Positions 1 to 7,928 of a DNA stretch of 38,607 nucleotides are shown in pieces. The stretch's first letter is position 1, and each line of letters starts with the position of its first letter. Origin of the DNA: Coriobacteriia bacterium (GTDB lineage: Bacteria > Actinomycetota > Coriobacteriia > Coriobacteriales > UBA8131); contig WRNE01000008.1 in assembly GCA_009776725.1 (NCBI GenBank), forward strand, positions 24,713 to 63,319. The letters run 5' to 3'. A program made the position numbers and the translations under genes. The notes beneath the pieces were generated by a model that saw only the letters and a list, made by a program, of their open reading frames with translations, searched no databases and had not been told where the DNA came from.

Positions 1-132
1 ATCAATCCCCTGCCGGGCTTGGCGCCTGGCTATAGCGACTACCCGATGCTTGCTGGCTTTAATGGTGTAGACTACGTCCCATTGGTCCAAGCAATCCTGG
101 ACTCGGCATTAAAACGTTACAACATGTCCTAA
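1..132 (+). CDS. C-terminal fragment of ATP-grasp, D-Ala-D-Ala-ligase-like protein (partial, 5' end outside window)
   Basis: Frame 1 is open from the window edge to TAA at 130-132 and encodes the last 43 residues of a protein. The beginning (INPLPGLAPGYSDYPMLA) resembles the C-terminal end of D-Ala-D-Ala-ligase-like ATP-grasp enzymes. There an N-x-x-PG motif carries a metal-binding Asn, and a tail of the type Y-x-x-L-[VI]-x-x-IL-x-x-[AS] follows. The gene ends 20 bp before the kamA-family start on the same strand, so co-transcription is likely. The substrate cannot be told from this fragment. It may be a peptide or amino-acid ligase acting with the neighbouring aminomutase rather than a cell-wall Ddl. 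Confidence 0.6.
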   Translation: MNPLPGLAPGYSDYPMLAGFNGVDYVPLVQAILDSALKRYNMS

Positions 133-152
133 GTGAAATGTGAAGTGATTTT

Positions 153-1265
153 ATGAATGACAAGGTCTTATCCTATTTTGACATAAGTGCTGACGACCCC
201 CGGTGGCTGGACTGGAAATGGCAGTATGCCAACCGCATCACCGATGTCGAGTCACTGGCCAAGATCATCAACCTTAGCGAAAAGGACCAACAAGGAATTG
301 CATCATGCCTGCAAAGCTTCCGCATGGCCATAACCCCCTATTTCGCCTCGTTGCTCGATCCCGACGACCCGTTTTGCCCCTTGCGCAGACAGTCGGTCCC
401 ATCCCTTGACGAGCTGGCCTTCCATGCAGCCGAGGGCGAAGACCCCCTAAACGAAGAAGGCGACAGCCCCTCCGAGGACCTGGTGCACCGGTACCCTGAC
501 CGGGCCTTGTTCCTCGTGACCAGGCATTGTGCAATGTACTGTCGCTTCTGTGTGCGCAAGCGCCTAGTCGGAGAAGAGGACTTCGTAATCAATACTATGG
601 AGAAAAACAAGGCCTTGTCCTACATCGCCGACACCCCTGCCATTCGCGACGTCTTGATCTCCGGCGGCGACCCCCTGACCATTGTCGACGACGAGCTGGA
701 AGACATCGTGAGCTCGCTTAGGTCGATACCGCATGTCGAGATAATCCGCATCGGCACACGGGTGCCTGCCGTGCTGCCCATGCGCATAACCGCAGACTTG
801 TTGAACATGCTGAAGAAATACCAGCCAATCTGGGTCAATGTGCATTTCAACCATCCCCGCGAGCTCACGGAGCTGGCTGTCAAGGCTTGCACGGACATTG
901 TCGACGCCGGCATACCTGTGGGAAACCAAAGCGTTCTGCTGAAAGGGGTAAACGACGACCCTACGGTCATGCGTGAGTTGTTGTACAAGCTGGTCAAAGC
1001 CAGGGTCCGTCCCTATTATCTATACCAATGCGACCTCATTAGAGGCACAAGCCATTTTCGCACTAAAGTACAGACTGGCATCGACATTATCCATGCCTTA
1101 ACCGGGAATATTACCGGTTTCGCTGTGCCCAAATACGTCATTGACGCACCTCAAGGTGGCGGCAAGGTCCCGATCAACCCTGAATATGTTGTCAGCATGG
1201 ACGACGAGAGGGTCGTCATGACCAACTACGAGGGCAAGACATACACTTACCCGCAGACTCCTTAA
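153..1265 (+). CDS. kamA: KamA-family radical SAM aminomutase (lysine 2,3-aminomutase type)
   Basis: Predicted [4Fe-4S]/SAM/PLP enzyme that moves an amino group from C2 to C3 of an amino acid, as L-lysine to L-beta-lysine. The radical-SAM CxxxCxxC is at C126/C130/C133 (RHCAMYCRFCVRKR). The PLP-lysine motif DAPQGGGK ends at K338. D294 (in YQCDL) and D331 (in VIDAP) match the two Asp that bind the lysine side-chain amine in the Clostridium enzyme (D293/D330), which favours lysine as substrate. At 370 aa it is shorter than the clostridial enzyme (about 416 aa). ATG at 153 follows only a weak purine-rich site. It sits directly behind an ATP-grasp ligase-like gene and has no ablB-like acetyltransferase in view, so the fate of the product is open. 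Confidence 0.9.
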   Translation: MNDKVLSYFDISADDPRWLDWKWQYANRITDVESLAKIINLSEKDQQGIASCLQSFRMAITPYFASLLDPDDPFCPLRRQSVPSLDELAFHAAEGEDPLNEEGDSPSEDLVHRYPDRALFLVTRHCAMYCRFCVRKRLVGEEDFVINTMEKNKALSYIADTPAIRDVLISGGDPLTIVDDELEDIVSSLRSIPHVEIIRIGTRVPAVLPMRITADLLNMLKKYQPIWVNVHFNHPRELTELAVKACTDIVDAGIPVGNQSVLLKGVNDDPTVMRELLYKLVKARVRPYYLYQCDLIRGTSHFRTKVQTGIDIIHALTGNITGFAVPKYVIDAPQGGGKVPINPEYVVSMDDERVVMTNYEGKTYTYPQTP

Positions 1266-1353
1266 AGCCTAATAAAACGCTGCCGCCACTAGGCAATGAG
1301 CTGGGATGGCCCAGTTGCAAGGGCTTCTCCCCATAAGACTGGCTAGGGATGAG

Positions 1354-2169
1354 TTATTTTGCGACCTGCTTTCGATGGGTGTAGACGTCTTTTCCGAAAC
1401 TGCCGACGTAGTGGAGCTCCTCCCAGCCGCGAGAGGCAAGCTCTTGGCTCGGCTGCATGTCCCTCTCCGAGTCGCCGGGGCAGTCGACCAGCCAGCCTCC
1501 GGGCCTGCAAACCCTCGCCAGCTCGTTGACCTCGTTGTCCCAATCGTCGCCGAGGACATGACCGCTCATCACGACGTCGAACATGTCGTCTGGGAACGGC
1601 AGCTCGGTCACAAGCCCGTCCAAGACGCGGACGTTTTTGATGCCCTCGCGCTTGATCTTGTCGCGCATGAACTCACGCAGCGTCCCCACTGGCTCGCTGG
1701 CATAGACCCAGGCGGCTTTCTCGGCAGCGGCGAAAGCCAGGCGCCCCGAGCCGGCACCGACGTCAAGGACGGTCTTGCCTGCCAGGTACACCAGGGAAAA
1801 CAAGCGCTGCTTGTCCCATCCATAGATAAAGTCGCAGTTCGACGCCATTTTTTCTGGGGTCGTGTAAATGACGAAGTCCTCGACACTGGCCAGTGCATAC
1901 GCTTCGGCCTTGCGGACCTCAACCATGTCGGCAAGCGTCGGTGCGTTGGCTGTGACTTCGTCGACTAACGCTTTGCATTCTGGGCAACGCTGCTTGAAAT
2001 ACCAGGCAACGGCCGGGTTCGCGTTCAAGGCGACTCCCATGTTGTAGCGCCACTCGGACTTGTCGTTGCGCCAGCCGCCCATTTCCATCATCAGGCGTAT
2101 CTGAAACCGTTCTAAAAGCAAGAAACTGTTGAAGGAATAATCCTCCGGCCTTATCCAACCAAGCGCCAT
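1354..2169 (-). CDS. class I SAM-dependent methyltransferase, unknown substrate
   Basis: A 271-aa protein with a Rossmann methyltransferase domain in its second half. Motif I (VLDVGAGSG) is at about 134-142, an acidic post-I position follows (YASEP), then a motif IV-like region (FPDDMFDVVMSGHVLG) and a post-motif RPGGWLV. The N-terminal 120 residues contain a CPEC pair (62-65) and a conserved-looking Trp/Tyr-rich segment; no known N-terminal domain was recognised. The ATG at 2169 has a strong AAGGAGGG site just upstream. It lies 18 bp behind the cyclo-ligase gene and is probably the last gene of that operon. The methyl acceptor cannot be assigned; ubiE-like or small-molecule methylation are both possible. 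Confidence 0.8.
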   Translation of the reverse strand: MALGWIRPEDYSFNSFLLLERFQIRLMMEMGGWRNDKSEWRYNMGVALNANPAVAWYFKQRCPECKALVDEVTANAPTLADMVEVRKAEAYALASVEDFVIYTTPEKMASNCDFIYGWDKQRLFSLVYLAGKTVLDVGAGSGRLAFAAAEKAAWVYASEPVGTLREFMRDKIKREGIKNVRVLDGLVTELPFPDDMFDVVMSGHVLGDDWDNEVNELARVCRPGGWLVDCPGDSERDMQPSQELASRGWEELHYVGSFGKDVYTHRKQVAK

Positions 2170-2187
2170 AAGCCCTCCTTGGGGATG

Positions 2188-3198
2188 CTATGCCTTGCCG
2201 TGATAACAGAAGGTAGGGGTAACCACAGCGTCCAAACGCTGGTCATGCGACTGCACGGGCAGTGACTTGTAGATCTGCTCGTCGAAGCAGACGCCAAAGA
2301 CCTTGGTGGTGTCCCTTAGTTTGGGTATGTAGCGGTCATAAAAACCGCCGCCGAAGCCCATTCGGTAGCACTCCGGGTCAAAAGCCACCCCCGGCACTAT
2401 GATCACCGATATTTTACGTGGTTCGACTAGCCTGAGCTTCTTTAGGCGCTCTGGCGTCTGTACTTCCATAGGGTCAGTGATCAGCTCGATCGACTGAAGG
2501 TCGAGCTCGCCAGTGCCAATCGTCGTATAAAACCGCATCAGGCCTTCCCCAAGGATTGCTGGGAAAGCAACCTTGTACCCAGCCCGACCCAAGTTGAAGA
2601 TCAGGGTCTCCAGTGACAGCTCGCTCCCCACTGACGAGTAGACAGCGATGTAACCGTCGCGCGGCAAGGTATTCTCCCGAATCAAGTCAAACAAGCGCCG
2701 ACTGGCTGCGACCGAGGCAATCGACCGGTCGCGTGCACTGATCGCAGTCCGCCGCTTGATGGCTACCTGGCGAAAGTCGTTCTTCACATGCTTGGTGCTG
2801 CGGACGAAGGGCAGGGCCAAGGCCAAAGGGATAAAACCAAGCATCAAGACCTGGCTGACGCTCGGGATGGCAAATTCCAGGGTCTGGTAGAAAGACCAGC
2901 AATACGTGTACCAAGCTAGCACTATGCAGTTCCACAGCAGTGCGGCCAGCAGGGCTGCGATCGGGGCCCCGCGGCGACGCAGCCAATAAGTGGCGCTGGA
3001 GAAGACCAGCACGTAAAAAGGGGTGACCATGCGCCAACTGTTCGTAATCTGTGTCGACATGAACGCAAATACCGAGCTGACTATGTTGGTGACCAGGGCG
3101 AATAAGGCAAGCACGCCAATGGCAAACGCGAAGTAATACCATTTGGTATGCGCTATGGTTTGGTGGAAATGCGGGAAATTGCCTATCTGACGTGCCAT
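2188..3198 (-). CDS. 5-formyltetrahydrofolate cyclo-ligase fused to an N-terminal multi-pass membrane domain
   Basis: The C-terminal part (about residues 143-330) is a 5-FCL domain. It has the basic N-terminal motif (AIKRRTAISARDRS), the nucleotide/folate motif PGVAFDPECYRMGFGGGFYD (about 271-290) and the C-terminal VVTPTFCY. The family converts 5-formyl-THF to 5,10-methenyl-THF using ATP. Ahead of it are about 135 residues with four hydrophobic stretches (about 23-49, 57-75, 80-103, 115-133), absent from standard soluble 5-FCL (about 180-200 aa). A TTG two codons upstream (3204) is an alternative start; neither has a clear Shine-Dalgarno. It lies between amidohydrolase and methyltransferase genes on the same strand, 31 bp and 18 bp away. 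The membrane part has no recognised function. Confidence 0.85.
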   Translation of the reverse strand: MARQIGNFPHFHQTIAHTKWYYFAFAIGVLALFALVTNIVSSVFAFMSTQITNSWRMVTPFYVLVFSSATYWLRRRGAPIAALLAALLWNCIVLAWYTYCWSFYQTLEFAIPSVSQVLMLGFIPLALALPFVRSTKHVKNDFRQVAIKRRTAISARDRSIASVAASRRLFDLIRENTLPRDGYIAVYSSVGSELSLETLIFNLGRAGYKVAFPAILGEGLMRFYTTIGTGELDLQSIELITDPMEVQTPERLKKLRLVEPRKISVIIVPGVAFDPECYRMGFGGGFYDRYIPKLRDTTKVFGVCFDEQIYKSLPVQSHDQRLDAVVTPTFCYHGKA

Positions 3199-3229
3199 TG
3201 TCAATCAATCGTGCTTTCGTCTTGCCGAT

Positions 3230-4036
3230 TCATCGCACTAGGTCGATTCCTAGGAAAGCCTCGGTGTTCCTACTGAGGATAAGCTCTCGGCTGCGCTCGT
3301 CGATCCCGGCTGCGGCTAGGCGGTCGAGCTCTGCTGCCGGGCTGGCCATGGGGAAATCGGAGCCGAAGAGGATACGGCCGGCCCCATAGATCCCGATCAG
3401 CTCCCTCGTGCGCCGGGGACCCAGCCACATCTGTGCCGAGCTAAGGTCCATAAAGCAGGCTTCGTCTTCCAGGTATTCAAGCGCCAGGTCGTAGATAGAC
3501 CACCCTCCGAAGTGCGCAGCATTTACCACCAGACCGGGAAACGCATGCAAGATCTCGCGGATGCGTCGAGGATGCGAATAGTCGTAGCGATAGTCCCCAG
3601 CATGAATCGTTATCGGCACACGGCCTTGGATGGCGGCATAAAGCCTCATCATCCTGGGGTCGTCGGCATTGACCAGCTGGGAGTCCGGATGGATCTTAAA
3701 TCCACACAGGCCCATTCCCAAGCAACGCTCTACCTCTCCCTCAATGTCGGCAAAATCAGGGTGCATTGTGGCAAAGCCTATGAAGCTGGGGTTTTCTGCG
3801 ACTTGGGAGGCAATGAAGTCGTTGATCGTGATGACGTTCTCGGGCTTTAAGGCCACTGACATGATGATCGACTTGGCGACTCCGGCGCTTTCTTGAAGAT
3901 TCAGGTACTGTCGGACGCTGCCGTCTCCAGTCATGACGACGTTATAGAACTCACCGACGCTCGCTGTAGCCCTATCGGCGATCTTGTCTGGATAGACATG
4001 GCAGTGGGCATCGATTATATATGGCTTGTTTGGCAT
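3230..4036 (-). CDS. amidohydrolase family (Amidohydro_2) metal-dependent hydrolase
   Basis: A 268-aa TIM-barrel protein with the amidohydrolase signature. The HxH is at H11/H13 (DAHCHVY), followed by GFKIHPD, a histidine in TIHAGDY, a histidine in AAHFGGW and a late aspartate in GSDFPMA. These are the usual metal ligands of the Amidohydro_2 group, which includes decarboxylases and lactone or imide hydrolases. The substrate cannot be read from the sequence. It is the first gene of a likely three-gene minus-strand operon with the membrane-fused 5-FCL and a methyltransferase. The Shine-Dalgarno before ATG 4036 is weak. Confidence 0.85.
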   Translation of the reverse strand: MPNKPYIIDAHCHVYPDKIADRATASVGEFYNVVMTGDGSVRQYLNLQESAGVAKSIIMSVALKPENVITINDFIASQVAENPSFIGFATMHPDFADIEGEVERCLGMGLCGFKIHPDSQLVNADDPRMMRLYAAIQGRVPITIHAGDYRYDYSHPRRIREILHAFPGLVVNAAHFGGWSIYDLALEYLEDEACFMDLSSAQMWLGPRRTRELIGIYGAGRILFGSDFPMASPAAELDRLAAAGIDERSRELILSRNTEAFLGIDLVR

Positions 4037-4257
4037 ACCGCTACAGCTTTCATATCATGATTCAGATTAGTATTTAAAGCTGATTAATGGTAACATACCC
4101 ACTCATGAATGCGGTGTGGAGGTATTTGATTGGATAGTTGTTGAATGCCGGTTTTTATCTTCACACAAAAGCGACTATTTGCTGGTTCCCATGGGCTACT
4201 GCTTGTTTTGCGAGAGGCAACAAGGCGTCACATGGGTAATCGCATCGGTGTTTAAGT

Positions 4258-4344
4258 GCGGGTGTGGCGGAAATGGCAGACGCGCATGGTTCAGGTCCAT
4301 GTGAGCTTTAGCTCGTGGGGGTTCAAGTCCCTTCACCCGCACCA
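4258..4344 (+). tRNA. tRNA-Leu (anticodon CAG)
   Basis: A complete class II tRNA cloverleaf. The 7-bp acceptor stem is GCGGGTG with CACCCGC, with discriminator A at 4341 and an encoded CCA at 4342-4344. The anticodon stem CATGG/CCATG carries loop TTCAGGT, giving anticodon CAG at 4292-4294. There is a long variable arm and a T loop of the form GTTCAAGTCC. The long variable arm plus A discriminator fit leucine (CUG codons). It is a lone tRNA; no integrase or att duplication was noticed beside it. Confidence 0.96.
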
Positions 4345-4442
4345 ATTCAATTGGTATGAGTAGGTACCTTCATCTAAACAGCTTTATACTTACAGATATG
4401 CACAGAGACGTGTTTGCTCTGGCAAGTCAGGAGGGAAGTTTC

Positions 4443-5333
4443 ATGAAAAAGAGTGTATCGTTGGCATTGGCAACCTTGCTCATGTTGTCACAAATGCTGG
4501 CAACTGCATGCAGCGACAGCAACAAGCAAAGCCCTTCGTCAGACAGCCAGCAAAGCTTGGGCCCATCTGTGAACGCCGGCTTGAACGATGCAAGCCCTAA
4601 TGGCTCAGACGAGGACAACTGGTGGCAGCGCTACTTCTGGCGCTTGGAGGGAAGCATCAACCAGAAAGAGGAGTTCGGCACGCAAGCCGGGCATGCCGGT
4701 ATGTACGCGGACTATGCCTTCACAATCGAGATGACCGGCGGGAAGGACCCCGTGCACGATAACTCCACCGACTATGCAGAAGGCTATTACGACCTTTCGG
4801 TGAGATCATCCATCACGATCGACACAGACGAGGCAGCTGACAATATACTCAACGACCTGCTTGGCAGCGATGTCAGCGGAATGGACCTAGGCATTGACGT
4901 CGTCCTTGCTGGCGAGTATAGAAGCGACATCCCCTACTATATCGGTGCCGATGGTTTTCCGGTTATCCCGCCCTATGACGAAGAGGACGGCATGTATATC
5001 TTCCCTGAGGGGACCGAGGATGCCTCTACTGGCCCAGTCTATGTCCACAGGGTCCCTAAGAACTGGCAGTCCCCGATTAAGGATAAAAACAGACAGACGG
5101 TACAGCCGCCAACAAGCAGCTGGCTGATGTTTGAAGCCTTCAAAATGGAGTACACCGGCACATCGTCCCATGCCCTGGTTGGCACTTTCGGCGAAGACGT
5201 GAACTACGACGTGCTGCTGTTCATCGTGATCGACGAGAACTACCACGCAAAGATCTACCTGAACCTTACAACCTCGGTTAATCACGAGATCTGGCTGGAA
5301 GGCGACGGGGAGCTCGTTTTAGAGCATACTTAG
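4443..5333 (+). CDS. predicted secreted lipoprotein, unknown function
   Basis: The start at ATG 4443 is set by an AGGAGGG site at 4429-4435; the frame is open 29 codons further upstream but without a signal there. The product (296 aa) begins with two Lys, a hydrophobic stretch and an LATAC lipobox, with Cys23 as the probable lipidation site. A Ser/Asn/Gln/Asp-rich linker follows to about residue 60, then an acidic, beta-rich domain with many Tyr/Asp and no recognised family. It is expected to be anchored on the outer face of the membrane. It is followed, convergently, by another envelope gene. Confidence 0.75.
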   Translation: MKKSVSLALATLLMLSQMLATACSDSNKQSPSSDSQQSLGPSVNAGLNDASPNGSDEDNWWQRYFWRLEGSINQKEEFGTQAGHAGMYADYAFTIEMTGGKDPVHDNSTDYAEGYYDLSVRSSITIDTDEAADNILNDLLGSDVSGMDLGIDVVLAGEYRSDIPYYIGADGFPVIPPYDEEDGMYIFPEGTEDASTGPVYVHRVPKNWQSPIKDKNRQTVQPPTSSWLMFEAFKMEYTGTSSHALVGTFGEDVNYDVLLFIVIDENYHAKIYLNLTTSVNHEIWLEGDGELVLEHT

Positions 5334-5338
5334 GATAG

Positions 5339-5387
5339 ACAAGGCAGTCCTTTAGCTAGCCAATCCTTTAGCAAGGCAGTCCCTTGC
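5339..5387. repeat. short imperfect tandem repeats with a small hairpin between convergent genes
   Basis: About three imperfect copies of a 16-17-bp unit (core AGTCCTTTAGC / AATCCTTTAGC / AGTCCCTTGCC) fill the gap between two convergent genes. The last copy holds a 6-bp stem GCAAGG/CCTTGC with a 5-nt loop (5371-5387). There is no U-tract, so terminator function is only possible. Confidence 0.4.
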
Positions 5388-5398
5388 CCGTACACCGT

Positions 5399-6004
5399 CT
5401 AGCCGTTGGCAGGTGTGAACACTCGCTCCATTCTAAGTATTGTATCGCCAGAGACAGTGACTAAAACGAGTGGATAATGGCCGGTAAGGCCTTTGCTGTT
5501 GATCATCGTGTCTAAGAACGTCTGATGGTCGGTTGAATAAAGCTCGATGGAAACCTCGATGTCATAGATAAAGAACTCGGTATCCTCTGTCGTGGTGTAC
5601 CACTTAATGTCGGCGTTGGCGTTATAGATATAGCCATACTCCTCTGTCTCGGTCTCGGCCTCTTCCCTTGTGGCGCTGGGACGGTCCTCCATGTACCTTA
5701 GAACCGCCTCGTCGCCTTCGAGCCACTCTAAGTCGTCGAGGGCATAACTGATCTTGTAGGGGTCGGCTCCCATGTTCCAATCGTCCATCATCGCATAGAA
5801 GGTCTGAATATCCTCATGGGTGCCATTGAGGACCACCGCATCGTCGCCGATAGACTCTAGCTTGTCCAAGTCTTCGAGCAGGTCCTTATCGACCCTGCTT
5901 GGAGTGTTGTTCAAGATCAACACCAAGGCTATGATAACAGCGCCTATGGTCGAGACGATGGAAATACCGGCAGACACCCTTCTCCTTGTAGACAAGCGGT
6001 TCAT
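5399..6004 (-). CDS. small membrane-anchored protein of unknown function, coupled to the beta-helix protein
   Basis: A 201-aa protein with a basic N-terminus (NRLSTRRR), one hydrophobic segment at about 13-31 and an acidic extracytoplasmic domain of about 165 residues. That domain holds a Glu-rich stretch around 110-125. No known family was recognised. Its ATG (6002-6004) overlaps the TGA of the upstream gene in the arrangement ATGA, so translation is probably coupled. The pair may act together at the cell surface. Confidence 0.65.
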   Translation of the reverse strand: MNRLSTRRRVSAGISIVSTIGAVIIALVLILNNTPSRVDKDLLEDLDKLESIGDDAVVLNGTHEDIQTFYAMMDDWNMGADPYKISYALDDLEWLEGDEAVLRYMEDRPSATREEAETETEEYGYIYNANADIKWYTTTEDTEFFIYDIEVSIELYSTDHQTFLDTMINSKGLTGHYPLVLVTVSGDTILRMERVFTPANG

Positions 6005-7575
6005 TGCTGCTCCTCTTCTTTCAGTGCATCTGCGTCTTCGCCCTCAGGCACCGGCACGTCTTCAGCAACCGCCTGGCTGGCTTCCTTCTTTTTGGTGGAG
6101 AAGAACACAATGGCGCTTCCCACAGCAACAACGACAAGCACTACCAGGACTATCCATAGCCAGCTTGGCCCTGCCCCGGCCTTTGCGCTGTCGTCGGCAT
6201 TCTCGCCAGTCGCATCTTCTTCGAGTCCGTCAAACCCGATCTTATCCCCATGGTCGGTTTTTACTGACAGGTCAGGATCGGGGCTTGAAGAGGGATCGTC
6301 GGTCTGAGGGCTTGAAGAGGACTCTGTCTTGTTCACCGTTACCCCAAAGATAGGCAGAAAACCGCTCTCGGAGCTACTGTTATAGCTGATACCGCTTTGG
6401 TCGCCTACCCTGTCCCAGCGAATGGGGCCGGGCGAGTCGATTGCCAGGTCGTCTGTCTCGCCTGCGTTATAGGTGGTGACGCCATGGTCGCGGTCCCAAG
6501 CGCAGATCGATGCGCCGTCGATTGTCAATCCTCCGCTGTTGAAAAGCATGATCACATCGCCAAAGGGTCCTATATCGGTACCATAGGCAAACAACAGCCC
6601 GTTGTTTAGCTCTACGGTGTCATCGTCGTCACACATCAGCGCCCTGCCCGTCCTAGCGCTGACGATGCCGCCATTGATTGTCACGGTTGAGAACTTGCCT
6701 ACAGAAAAAATCGCATTCCCGGTGCCTGTGGCTTCGATGAAGCTGCCTGGCTCGACGCGAATGTTGCGAGTGTAGACCGTAGGGTTGCTGCCCTCGGCAA
6801 TTATCGTAGCCCCTTTCACCGTCACCTCTCCTGTCGCAACAGCATAGACAGCATTGCCGCTTGCCGCCCGGACTGTCCCGCCTTCGATCTCTACGCCGCC
6901 TTCGGCGCTGATTGCTGCACCCGAGCCAGAACAAAAAACCGTCCCGCCGGTGATATGCACAATTCCAGCGCCTGACCCGTAGATTGCAGCCCCGGTTTTT
7001 GAGCTGATGGTCCCTCCGCTCACTTCGACTGATAAAGCAGCGACAGCTCCACCGGTGCCCGCTGCTTCGACTGTGCCGCTGCGCATGGTAAATATCCTAG
7101 CGTTGATGGTGTAGTCCAGGCCAGCTGCACTGGCTGTCCCACCATTCACGGTAAAGTCCACATTCGAGCCAACGCTGATCCCCGCTCCGGGGCCTTTATT
7201 GATAATCGTGCTTCCGGAAGCAAGCTCGAATGCCCCCTCTCCAGTAAGATATACAATGTAATCTTGGCTGACAGAGCCGGCATAAGTAGCAAGCCAGACT
7301 AGCTTCACGCCAGATTTGATGTCGATCGTCAAAGTGCTATACGCGTTCGAGATCTCTCCGCTGTTTGTTGTAACATTGACAACATCGCCGCTGTCCGAGC
7401 TGTTTATCGCACTTTGTATTTTTGTTTGGACCTGTGGCGTGGTGTCACTGTTCGTCAAATTGACAGTCTTTGTATCAGCATAGGCGGTTTGTGGTATATA
7501 AGCTGCTGAACACAACAGTAGTACCAAGCTGACAAACACTAGAATAAGCCTGCTACGTTTCATTGGAATTGCCAT
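6001..7575 (-). CDS. surface protein with right-handed beta-helix repeats and C-terminal transmembrane anchor
   Basis: The 524-aa product starts with a signal peptide (hydrophobic core about 9-25, cleavage near AYA-D). Residues about 110-390 hold some ten coils of 20-25 residues of the pattern hydrophobic-x-hydrophobic-x-GGT-hydrophobic-x-[AS]. Examples are VEVSGGTISS, VHITGGTVFC, VEIEGGTVRA and VTINGGIVSA, typical of a parallel beta-helix. A Ser/Pro/Asp-rich stalk (about 405-465) leads to a transmembrane helix at about 471-492 and a charged 32-residue cytoplasmic tail beginning STKKK. There is no LPXTG motif. ATG 7575 has an AGGAGG site. Such proteins are often adhesins or polysaccharide-binding; the ligand is unknown. 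Confidence 0.75.
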   Translation of the reverse strand: MAIPMKRSRLILVFVSLVLLLCSAAYIPQTAYADTKTVNLTNSDTTPQVQTKIQSAINSSDSGDVVNVTTNSGEISNAYSTLTIDIKSGVKLVWLATYAGSVSQDYIVYLTGEGAFELASGSTIINKGPGAGISVGSNVDFTVNGGTASAAGLDYTINARIFTMRSGTVEAAGTGGAVAALSVEVSGGTISSKTGAAIYGSGAGIVHITGGTVFCSGSGAAISAEGGVEIEGGTVRAASGNAVYAVATGEVTVKGATIIAEGSNPTVYTRNIRVEPGSFIEATGTGNAIFSVGKFSTVTINGGIVSARTGRALMCDDDDTVELNNGLLFAYGTDIGPFGDVIMLFNSGGLTIDGASICAWDRDHGVTTYNAGETDDLAIDSPGPIRWDRVGDQSGISYNSSSESGFLPIFGVTVNKTESSSSPQTDDPSSSPDPDLSVKTDHGDKIGFDGLEEDATGENADDSAKAGAGPSWLWIVLVVLVVVAVGSAIVFFSTKKKEASQAVAEDVPVPEGEDADALKEEEQQ

Positions 7576-7928
7576 TGCTTTGATCCTCCTTCGATTTGCC
7601 TAACCATTATAGTGTATGTTCATTTCGCTAGGTTTCTTAAGTAGGCACGAAGTGGTGTGTGCGGTTGTCTGCAGAGTTGAAATGCCTTCCGCCTGGCAGC
7701 GGTTACAAGCCCTTGGATCAGCCGGTCACCTCGCCCAGTTGGGTGATTAAAACGTCAGGCAACCTGGATACCCTTTAAAACAGATAGACTCGAAGGTTTA
7801 TGCGTTGCATCCGCTGTAGCGAGCTGCGCCTCTATAGCATTCGAATGAGCATTGTTTTGCCATAATAGAGAGTTACAACCTGCATTGCAGATGCGAACCA
7901 GGTTGCAGTTGTTTTTTAGGATAAGCAA
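7576..7928. other. intergenic region without a gene
   Basis: A 353-bp gap between two minus-strand genes. The side near 7575 should carry the promoter and Shine-Dalgarno of the beta-helix gene. At about 7875-7917 an imperfect hairpin occurs (ACAACCTG ... CAGGTTG plus flanking pairs). It has TTTTTT on its + strand side and may help end transcription of the 7929-8381 gene. The GC-rich stretch 7670-7780 holds several short inverted repeats, but no known RNA class was recognised. Confidence 0.3.

Noticed and set aside
1306..1968. Long plus-strand open frame opposite the methyltransferase gene
   Set aside because: It is fully antisense to a well-supported methyltransferase with strong ribosome-binding site and SAM motifs, and shows no recognisable family.
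4116..4304. Small plus-strand open frame before and into the tRNA
   Set aside because: It runs into the tRNA-Leu gene, has no good ribosome-binding site and codes for nothing recognisable.
4258..5333. tRNA-Leu as an integration site for a mobile element
   Set aside because: No integrase, no repeated tRNA 3' end and no change in gene style supporting an island boundary was found within the window.
7576..7928. Possible SRP RNA or riboswitch in the GC-rich gap (GGCGGAAGGC on the minus strand)
   Set aside because: The conserved SRP tetraloop and AGCAGC context is missing and flanking arms do not pair.
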